A program made the position numbers and the translations under genes. This document shows positions 1 through 5,634 of a stretch of DNA of 5,634 nucleotides, one piece after another; position 1 is the first letter of the stretch; each line of letters opens with the position of its first letter. The DNA comes from CAYSXY01 sp964435165 (lineage in GTDB: Bacteria > Pseudomonadota > Alphaproteobacteria > Rickettsiales > RI-342), in assembly GCA_964435165.1 (NCBI GenBank), contig CAYSXY010000091.1, positions 1 to 5,634 on the forward strand, read 5' to 3'. Under the pieces are notes generated by a model. The model made no database searches, had not been told where the DNA came from, and worked only from the letters and a program-made list of their open reading frames with translations.

Positions 1-71
1 CGGAGGAGGGACTCGAACCCCCGACACGCGGATTATGATTCCGCTGCTCTAACCACCTGAGCTACTCCGCC
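1..71 (-). tRNA. tRNA-Met (anticodon CAT), 3' end cut by window edge
   Basis: Read on the minus strand, the cloverleaf starts at base 71 with acceptor strand GGCGGAG. It continues with a D arm GCTC...GAGC and an anticodon stem GCGGA/TCCGC around loop ATCATAA (plus-strand 33-39), which gives anticodon CAT (35-37). The T arm has the standard TTCGAGT loop. The last five visible bases, CTCCG, pair with the 5' acceptor strand; the final two acceptor bases, the discriminator and CCA lie outside the window. A G1-C72-type acceptor start and the absence of the GGG/CCC anticodon stem argue against initiator tRNA. The overall sequence resembles alphaproteobacterial elongator tRNA-Met. A CAT-reading tRNA-Ile2 (lysidine-modified) is the alternative, judged less likely. 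The gene is divergent from the large coding region. Confidence 0.93.
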
Positions 72-87
72 ACGGTTGAGGCGATTT

Positions 88-115
88 GTCTTATCAAGAT
101 TATTTGAAAAAGCAA
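88..115 (-). promoter_or_regulatory. weak candidate promoter for the tRNA gene
   Basis: On the minus strand, TTGCTT (bases 110-115) is followed 16 bases later by TAAGAC (88-93), leaving about 16 bases to the tRNA 5' end. The -35 match is fair and the -10 match is poor, so this is only the best candidate in the right place. A promoter is expected here unless the tRNA is processed from a longer transcript. Confidence 0.2.
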
Positions 116-248
116 TAGGCAGTGCGGGTCGTCAGGTGGTGGCAATTGTGGTTATGTGACCTGAGTGCATCGGTTTGGCTGATAATCACAGGGTTAACGG
201 ATTATTCAGGTGTGGCGTTCTATAAAAACTGTCATAAAATAGCAATTA

Positions 249-277
249 TTGCGCTTTATACTGAGAGAATGTGTAAC
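249..277 (+). promoter_or_regulatory. weak candidate promoter for the large secreted-protein gene
   Basis: TTGCGC (249-254) and TGTAAC (272-277) are 17 bases apart and sit 27 bases before the ATG at 304. They match the sigma-70 consensus at only 3/6 and 4/6 positions. An alternative -10, TATACT (257-262), is a better hexamer but has no good -35 at the right distance. The region 180-260 is AT-rich, as expected upstream of a gene, but the exact promoter is not resolved. Confidence 0.22.
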
Positions 278-285
278 ACTGTTAC
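273..285. promoter_or_regulatory. 13-base perfect palindrome, possible operator
   Basis: GTAACA-C-TGTTAC is a perfect inverted repeat with six-base arms and one central base, 18 bases before the start codon. A one-base loop cannot form an RNA hairpin, so if functional it would be a DNA site for a dimeric regulator. It overlaps a candidate -10 element, a position that suits repression. TetR-type and similar dimeric regulators often bind short sites of this shape, but no regulator gene is visible and chance occurrence is possible. Confidence 0.35.
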
Positions 286-293
286 TATGGCAT

Positions 294-297
294 AGGA
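294..297 (+). promoter_or_regulatory. ribosome binding site supporting the ATG at 304
   Basis: AGGA ends six bases before the ATG at 304, a normal Shine-Dalgarno spacing. The next in-frame ATG (313) would be 15 bases away, too far, so the motif favours 304 as the start. The match is short. Confidence 0.45.
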
Positions 298-303
298 CCG
301 TAC

Positions 304-429
304 ATGCCGAATATGCGTCATATTTCTAGCTTTCCTGCTCATGTTGTGACTTCTCGTCATATCTTGGCGATATTCTATTGTTTTTTCTTTTTTAGTATGG
401 CGTCGCTGTTGCCTTCTCAGAGTTTCGCG
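304..429 (+). other. Sec-type signal peptide coding segment
   Basis: Residues 1-42 show a positively charged and His-containing N-region, a Phe-rich hydrophobic core (about 20-36) and a polar C-region ending SFA before Q43, which fits signal peptidase I. There is no Cys at +1, so it is not a lipoprotein. The export route suits the many Cys residues that follow, which could form disulfides in the periplasm. Confidence 0.85.
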
Positions 430-2729
430 CAATCATCCAACGGCTGTGGCATGACCTGCCCGGTGGATGGGTGTGCGGTATCTTTTCCATTTCAGCTATA
501 TAGCGGTTGTAATTTAAGTGCGATCACAGGGAATGATCCAAATAAATGTACTGAAAGTGGGGTTTATGCCTGGCCTGACGGGATTGGCTCCTATCATCGG
601 GGGACGGATTTTGTCGGTACGAATGTCTATGCTGTGACATCCGGTGAGGTTATTTATGCCTTAGATAATGGCGGGGCGGGAGTTGGCGATATTGTTATTC
701 TCCGACCGGGAGGTGGCGGCGGGCCTACCGCCAGCTGTACGTCTGGCGGTGAGGAGCATGGTTGCCTGTTTCGCTATGCGCATATTGTAAAGACCGTCAA
801 TACTGGCGATATGGTGGAAACGGGAGATACAATTGGTACTATTTCAAATGCAGTAAGTTTTGCACCGCATTTGCACTTTGAAACCTGTTGTGGGCCTGAT
901 TGCGAAGTGTTGATGAGAGGCTCTGCAGGCTTTCTTAATGGTAGTAATTCCTACGTTGATGGTGCGCATCGCATATCGAATGACGAGTGTATTACCCGCA
1001 GTGGGTCTGGTGGTTATGGCAATACGTTTCATTACAGCTTTTTCTGTAGCTCGGCCTTAGCCGAGCATGGTTTCGTTGATCCGATGACGGTGGTGGGCTC
1101 CGGTGTGGCAGCGGATGATTGCGACATGCAATGTCCGGACCCGGTGCAGTGCCATAATAACAGCCATACCTTCACCCATTGTGCCGACCCGATTGTGGGG
1201 GCCAAGCCGTTTGGCGGAGCGCCTGGCGCGTCCTGCATGCAAACCAAAAAGACCAATAAATTACGCTTTTACGATGCTGATGTGGAAACCGGGGCGCCGG
1301 TGGGGATTGGCCCTGCGGATGGTTATTTTGTTCATCGAGAGACACCATATGATTCCAACCCACATCCGGAAGTGTTTTTCTATTATTATTTGCCGGAATG
1401 TCTGGAGCTGCGTCATGTGGATGGCATTACGGCGCTCAGCGGGATTCAGGAAAATATCGACATGATGCGTGATGGGGTGCGCCTGACGATTCCGCAACTT
1501 TTACAAACCGTGACCGATGGTGATTCCTTCCGGGCGGCAATGACGGCGATTCATGCTCAGATTAATGGTATTGATGCTGAGCGGTTGACGCGCAACAATA
1601 TTGTGATGAGTCGGCATGCCTGCCGTAATATCGCGCTTAATGACTCGTCCTATTATGATGATTATCAACGGGTAGGCTGTGATGGGATTATGCAGCCAAC
1701 GCCAGGAGCCAGTGCTCGTTACAACAAGGTGTTGTTCCTGGATTTATGTATGGAGCGTCATATCAATCTGCATCGCACGCAGCCAATTTATGGCCATACG
1801 AACTTTCCTATGCAGGATCGCCCTTTTATGTTGCCGGGTGTGACGGAGGATTGGTGCGGTGAGATGGAAGTCTCTGATTATAACAAAAATGAATGCCTGG
1901 CGGTGAACACCAAGTTTGATCCGCTCTATGAATATGAGCGTATTTACAACCCTGAACATCCCTTCGCGCCGCGTCATCGTTTTTATACGAATTATTACAT
2001 GCCGATTAATGCCGGCACGGATAATAAATGTATTGATGGTGGGGTGATCGATCAGGCGACCAATGATGGTGGTGGGGATGAGCAAAGTTGTACCATGTAT
2101 CGCGTTTGCTGGGATGAAAATAACCAGGTGATGCCCATGTATGATGATTTGCTCTGTGATGGCGAGCTACGCAGATCCGGTACCGATCCCGGTTCGCCCT
2201 TTAGCAGCTTTATGCATTGTGAATCGTGCCAGGTGCTGCCGGGTATTCGTTATGAATGTAACAATCCAAGCTGGCCCATGTGTGGTCAACCCTTCCCATC
2301 ACCTTCCTTATGTTCGCCGACCATTCAGCAGTCCTGCCCGTGTGATTGTCCCTCCTGCTCAACGCATGAGCAATGTTGCCGACGTTTGCAGAACCCGGTG
2401 ATTATGGATAATATGTTGAAAATACGTCAGTTGAATAATGCTTATTCCGGTTATGACCGTGATGTGGGAGATCGGTGGGACCCTGAGACGATTCCGGGCT
2501 GGGATGTGTATGGTATTCCAGGCCAGGGGGCCAATGCCGGGCAAGGATTTAAACGGCAGGATTATGCCAATCAGGAATGCCCGCCAAACCGGCGTTATGG
2601 GCCGCATTTCCCCAGTGTGTGTGATTCCTATAATGAAATGTCTGAACTTCCCCTTACCTGTGCTGCTGGGCCTAATTTTAATGATACTGTAGGCTTAGGT
2701 GCTTATAATGCCGATCCATTCCTCTGCGC
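304..2729 (+). CDS. Secreted Cys-rich M23 family metallopeptidase, 5' part up to the gap
   Basis: This is the N-terminal 809 residues of an exported protein. A signal peptide covers residues 1-42: a basic/His-rich start, a hydrophobic core around ILAIFYCFFFF, and probable cleavage at SFA/Q. An M23 (LytM/lysostaphin-like) zinc peptidase domain follows at about 95-195, with HRGTD (H98, D102), YAH (H160) and HLHFE (H189, H191). All expected zinc-binding and catalytic residues are present, so peptidoglycan endopeptidase activity in the periplasm or outside the cell is likely. Residues 200-809 match no family I recognise. They are rich in Cys, Tyr, Asn and Pro, with a possible helical stretch near 380-450 and a dense cluster CPCDC...CC at 678-692, suggesting a disulfide-stabilised fold. 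The reading frame is open into the N run and almost certainly continues in the segment starting at 2830; translation straight through 100 Ns shifts frame and stops falsely at about 2847. It is not a complete gene as written. Confidence 0.88.
586..888 (+). other. M23 (LytM-type) metallopeptidase domain
   Basis: Residues about 95-195. HxxxD (H98, D102) and HxH (H189-L-H191) are the M23 signatures. By analogy with LytM, the zinc ligands are H98, D102 and H191, and H160 and H189 are the catalytic histidines. The usual short strands are visible: VYAVTSGEVIYA, GDIVILRPG, FRYAHI, and GDxVxxGDTIGTIS. A Gly-rich insertion at about 135-154, carrying C145 and C154, extends the loop before the YAH strand, and the two Cys could form a disulfide. 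Confidence 0.92.
2675..2729 (+). repeat. 55-base direct repeat, copy 1 (left edge of gap)
   Basis: Identical over all 55 bases to 2830-2884 and ending exactly at the first N. Both copies encode the same residues (NFNDTVGLGAYNADPFLC). It is best explained as a shared contig-end k-mer rather than a biological repeat. Confidence 0.97.
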
Positions 2730-2829
2730 NNNNNNNNNNNNNNNNNNNNNNNNNNNNNNNNNNNNNNNNNNNNNNNNNNNNNNNNNNNNNNNNNNNNNNN
2801 NNNNNNNNNNNNNNNNNNNNNNNNNNNNN
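2730..2829. other. Assembly gap of 100 N, probably false
   Basis: Exactly 100 Ns, the customary placeholder for a gap of unknown size. With the same 55 bases on both sides, the true gap length is probably negative, meaning the contigs overlap by 55 and nothing is missing. As written, the Ns break one gene into two. Confidence 0.95.
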
Positions 2830-2884
2830 ATTTTAATGATACTGTAGGCTTAGGTGCTTATAATGCCGATCCATTCCTCTGCGC
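2830..2884 (+). repeat. 55-base direct repeat, copy 2 (right edge of gap)
   Basis: Starts at the first base after the Ns and matches 2675-2729 perfectly. Read in the frame of the upstream gene it leads directly into the downstream open frame. Confidence 0.97.
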
Positions 2885-5630
2885 CGGAGGATCAGGCTCT
2901 GCATGTTGTTATAACAATCTGTGTGACTGTAACGCGGTGAATAACCGGATTTCCTATCATTTTGACGAGAATTTCACAATGCGGCCGAATGTTTATTATA
3001 ATCTGCTGGCGCAAGTCGGCGGCGAAGAGATGGAAATTGGTCGTGATCAGCAATGGGCTTCCAAACAGCCTTACATGATGTGGTGGGAAGATGACGGCAT
3101 GGCGCATTGTAATGGCCATAATGATGCATTGCTTGGCCCAGGCCCGCAGGCGCTGCGAAAAAATTGCAAATTTGGGGGCTGGGAAGAGATGATTCTCTAT
3201 CAGGCACGATGTTTTGCCTTCTTCCATGTGCGCTGTATTTGCGAATATGAAGCGACCTTTAAGCAGGGATCGGCGGAAGAATTTGTGCTGCAAAAAGCCG
3301 GCGCCGAGTTGCTGAATAAAGAATTCACCGACGCGCCGGGCGCGCCCACCTCACGGCGCAATGTGAAATACTGGCCGCTTAGCTGGCGAGGCTATATCAG
3401 TGATCCACAAAAGCCTAGAGCTACTGGAATCAATTATCGTTTCCCCTATGCCTATGGTGATTTTGCGACCGTTGAATCCTCGTTCAAAGCCAGCATGGAT
3501 GCGGCCTTGCCGGGTGATATCTTAATTTGGGATATTGATGTAGTGGGGCAGGAGCGGTTGCCGCATGTGGCTTATGTCGTGAAAGCGCACACCAATGCCG
3601 AATGCGCGCGCCGTTGTGGCAGCAACCCGACGCCGCGTTATTTGACCGTCAGTTCAAGTGATCAGTGCCAGTGTCCGGGTGGTACGGCGCTGAACCCCTA
3701 TGTGGTTGTAGAAGAATATAATTACGGAAAATTCCCGGATCAGTGCATGAATACGGATACATGGGGTATTAAGACGCGGCGCACGCTCTATAAACAGCGC
3801 GCCAGTCTGCTGGATGTGGTTGCCAGTTCCGGCCCGCTTTATGGCCGTGATATGCAATTGCTCAATCCGGATATGCGCTGTGATGATCCGGCCCTGACCA
3901 TTTGCTGGGAGCCGCTGTGGACGCAAAGCTATGCCGACCCGGCGCTGAACCCGGATGGCTCTCCGGTGAAGGTGTACGATCCGCGCCTTGACTTGAGACG
4001 TAATGGTTATCTTGGGGCGAGCGTCTGTAATGACGATATGAATGGTGTGTCCATCACTGATTATGAAGAGGAAGAAGGGTTTTACTTCCCACTAGCCGAG
4101 CAGGATCGTGAAGCAGGCTGTGACCCGCCGATTGAATTGCGCCCTGATCCGGATACTGGCGGGGTGAAAGTGGCCAGCCGTGTTTTCTCGACGGTGGCAA
4201 CGCCGAATGAAGTTTACGGCAACCCGGGCTATTTCCCGATCAACACAATTGATAATACCGTGACGGGTGGGTCCTACGAGCCTGCTATTTTTGACGACAC
4301 GATTTGGTCTGGCGGCGGCAGCGGTAGTGGTGGCAGCGGAGGTAGTGGTGGTAGCGGCTGTGTGCCGGTGCCGGGCACGCCCGGCTGTAGCACAGGTGGC
4401 GGGACCGGTGGGCCTGGGACTGTAGAGCCGGATGTGTGTGGCCGTGTGCCCCCTTATGCTTCTGAGCCCAATGCCGATTTGCTGGCAAACTGGTGGGAGA
4501 TAATTGATACCTGGACGGACCCAGATGTCGTTGACTACAGCTGCACGATTGAGTTTAGCAATCCGAACGCGTCCAATTTCTTTACGATTGATGATATTAC
4601 CTATTGGCAGGATGTGTCGGCTGATCCGGCGGATGATTCAGGCATTGCTCCCCCGCCGGATACGTTAGATATCGACAACTTCCCGAATTCCCGGCACGAG
4701 ACGCCGACAGAAGTCGATGACGATACTGGTGATGAAGAGCAGATTATCGATGACGAATTTATCGATCCTTGCGGGTTGTATCCAGATGGGGCGTCTCAGC
4801 CGGAATATATCGTTCAACGATGCCTCGGGCTGCAGCGCTGCATCATGTCCAATTCACGCCGCTGTTGCACGAGTGCTGCCACTTGCGATTGTGAAGAAAC
4901 ACCGGAAGACTGCCAGTTCTATTGCGATGGTGAAGGCTATATGCGTAAGACGGTGGACATGACTCATCCGTTCCATGCATGCCCGGATGATGTGCCGGAT
5001 AATGTCAGCTGCCAGGATCCAAGCCTGAGTGATTTCCGCGACGCGGGTTATAGTAATGATTTTGTGGCGGATTATCTCTATCGCAACAAAGAAATCTTTG
5101 ATCCGGCGGTAAATGGTGATGCGCTCGATTGGATGCGTTACATGCTGGAAAAAACACCGATTGAGTGGCTGTCTGAACTGGATGGTGACGCAAGCTGGAT
5201 GCGAGATCGCTCAATCTGGGAGGCCGATCGCGAATATTGTCATATTACTGATCCAACGGATTGTGCATCCACTCCAGGGACGCCACCAGAAGAGTATAAT
5301 GAGCGTATTGTGAATGATCTTGATGGCCGCACCTGGTTTGATGAAGATTCCGACATTTTTGATGATATAGAGCCGGGTCATACGATTGCCGTCTTTGCAT
5401 CAGATGAATATTTCCGCGGTCAGAGTGGAGTCATTGTCGGGTATGATGCGGCGAATGGCTGTGTTGATATTCGCTCCTCCAACTGGTTAGATCCACAATG
5501 TTCCGATTATCATGACCAGCAGTTCAATGCGCGCACCTGCTATCAATCCAATGAATATTTCGGGCGCGGTTGTACAATGGAGTGTGTGCCACTCAATTAT
5601 ATCGGGCTGATGTTCAATCCCGACAACTAA
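2830..5630 (+). CDS. Secreted Cys-rich protein with CHAP-like segments, 3' part after the gap
   Basis: This is the continuation of the M23 protein, read in the frame whose codons begin at 2832, and it ends at TAA 5628-5630. The frame is open from the gap edge, so the GTG at 2937 that a gene finder may choose is internal: no ribosome binding site precedes it and conserved-looking Cys-rich coding (CC...CDC) lies upstream. Residue numbers follow the collapsed protein. Features are a CC-x4-CDC cluster (816-824), a CHAP-like segment (about 918-1110, with PGDILIW, H1036 in PHVAYV, and E1086/N1088 in EEYNY), a Gly-Ser linker (1285-1300), an Asp/Glu-rich region (about 1387-1436), a second CC-x5-CDC cluster (1469-1478), and a degenerate CHAP-like C-terminus (about 1635-1723). 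No membrane segment is evident. The CHAP assignment rests on motif spacing only. Binding or cleavage of peptidoglycan is the likely role given the M23 domain in the same chain. Confidence 0.85.
2904..2930 (+). other. CC-x4-CDC cysteine cluster (first)
   Basis: In the collapsed protein, C816, C817, C822 and C824 form CCYNNLCDC. A closely similar cluster, CCTSAATCDC, occurs at 4863-4892. In an exported protein these are more likely disulfide-forming than metal-binding, though a metal site cannot be excluded. Confidence 0.6.
3210..3788 (+). other. CHAP-like cysteine hydrolase segment
   Basis: Residues about 918-1110. PGDILIW, then PHVAYV, then VVVEEYNY follow the order seen in CHAP amidase/peptidase domains, where a Pro-Gly-Asp strand precedes the catalytic His (H1036 here) and an E-x-N motif (E1086, N1088) completes the active site. 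The nucleophile is less certain: candidates are C918, C926 and C928 (ARC...RCICEY), but their distance from the PGD strand is longer than usual. An insertion of about 35 residues containing four Cys lies between the His and E-x-N strands. It may be an active enzyme, an inactive binding version, or another papain-like fold. Confidence 0.5.
4311..4358 (+). repeat. Gly-Ser linker, imperfect GGS-type codon repeat
   Basis: Residues 1285-1300 consist only of Gly and Ser, mostly as GGS units, followed by a Pro/Gly/Thr-rich segment with two Cys (1301 and 1309). Varied synonymous codons (ggc, ggt, gga; agc, agt) show that the amino-acid pattern, not just a slippage-prone DNA repeat, is present. It probably separates the CHAP-like part from the C-terminal module as a flexible tether. 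Confidence 0.9.
4863..4892 (+). other. CC-x5-CDC cysteine cluster (second)
   Basis: C1469, C1470, C1476 and C1478 give CCTSAATCDC, followed by further Cys (EDCQFYC). It echoes CCYNNLCDC at 2904-2930, suggesting a small repeated disulfide knot ahead of each CHAP-like segment. Confidence 0.6.
5361..5627 (+). other. Degenerate CHAP-like C-terminal segment
   Basis: Residues about 1635-1723. EPGHTIAVF, SGVIVGYD and CVDIRSSNW line up in order with PGDILIW, PHVAYV and VVVEEYNY of the first CHAP-like segment. The catalytic His is replaced by Gly and the Glu of E-x-N by Ser, while the Asn is kept. If the alignment is right, this copy is a non-catalytic, probably binding, version. Four Cys follow in the tail. 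Confidence 0.4.
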
Positions 5631-5634
5631 TCTT

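Larger units (their letters stand above)
304..5630 (+). other. Reconstructed single gene: 1723-residue exported M23 / CHAP-like multidomain protein
   Basis: Removing one 55-base duplicate and the 100 Ns leaves 5172 nt from ATG 304 to TAA 5630, exactly divisible by three and without an internal stop. The overlap reads identically on both sides (...NFNDTVGLGAYNADPFLCA) and continues smoothly into GGSGSACCYNNLCDC. The style is the same across the join: Cys-rich, with many Tyr, Asp, Pro and Asn residues. The product combines a signal peptide, an intact M23 peptidase, a long Cys-rich middle, a CHAP-like segment, a flexible linker and a degenerate CHAP-like tail. Typical M23 proteins are a few hundred residues, so this one is several times larger. 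I do not recognise it as a named protein. Likely roles are wall remodelling or attack on other cells' walls; neither can be chosen from this window. Confidence 0.82.

Noticed and set aside
1..71. tRNA-associated integration site (att)
   Set aside because: The large gene lies on the 5' side of the tRNA, while integration normally uses the 3' end, which is outside the window. No integrase gene or repeat of the tRNA end is seen.
132..164. Inverted repeat TCAGGT...ACCTGA as a terminator or hairpin
   Set aside because: The arms are only six bases with a 21-base loop and no T tract; it is weak and likely due to chance.
2730..2847. C-terminus of the first protein read through the Ns to a stop at about 2847
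   Set aside because: The 100-N placeholder shifts the frame; the residues after it come from the same 55-mer read in a wrong frame.
2675..2884. Biological direct repeat or tandem duplication
   Set aside because: The repeat ends exactly at the N run on both sides and is exactly 55 bases, which fits an assembly k-mer overlap much better.
844..5313. Numerous short open frames on the minus strand and in other plus-strand frames (for example 2892-3293 minus, 1103-1465 plus)
   Set aside because: They overlap the long coding region with recognisable domains, lack ribosome binding sites and show no domain-like composition; they are shadows of the real frame.
2937..5630. Independent gene starting at GTG 2937
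   Set aside because: The frame is open upstream to the gap edge, there is no ribosome binding site before the GTG, and collapsing the duplicated 55-mer joins this frame to the upstream gene.

Overview
The window looks like part of a draft or metagenome-derived chromosome from a Gram-negative bacterium, most likely an alphaproteobacterium. The partial tRNA at the left edge has the alphaproteobacterial elongator tRNA-Met pattern, base composition is moderate, and the main product begins with a Sec-type signal peptide. The taxonomic guess is inference from one tRNA and general style.

Layout: positions 1-71 hold a minus-strand tRNA-Met(CAT), cut by the window edge. Positions 72-303 are non-coding and hold the upstream regions of two divergent genes, including a perfect 13-base palindrome at 273-285 just before the protein gene. 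From 304 to 5630 there is essentially one very long plus-strand coding region, broken by a run of 100 N (2730-2829). Only four bases follow its TAA stop.

The main result concerns that gap. The 55 bases before the N run (2675-2729) are identical to the 55 bases after it (2830-2884), and both copies abut the Ns exactly. This is what two contig ends sharing one assembler k-mer look like, so the gap is probably false. Collapsing the duplicate plus the Ns (155 bases) joins the upstream and downstream reading frames without a stop. The result is a single gene of 5172 nt including the stop, encoding 1723 residues. The apparent GTG start at 2937 is then an internal Val codon.

The reconstructed protein is a giant, secreted, cysteine-rich protein with cell-wall-hydrolase modules. 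It has a signal peptide (1-42), a complete M23 (LytM/lysostaphin-type) metallopeptidase domain (about 95-195), and a long Cys-rich middle of unknown fold. A CHAP-like (cysteine amidase/peptidase) segment follows at about 918-1110, then a Gly-Ser linker (1285-1300), an acidic stretch and another Cys-rich knot. It ends in a second, degenerate CHAP-like segment. An M23 metallopeptidase combined with CHAP-like modules in one huge disulfide-rich exported protein is unusual. It suggests a peptidoglycan-remodelling or cell-wall-attacking factor, but no partner genes are visible to say which.
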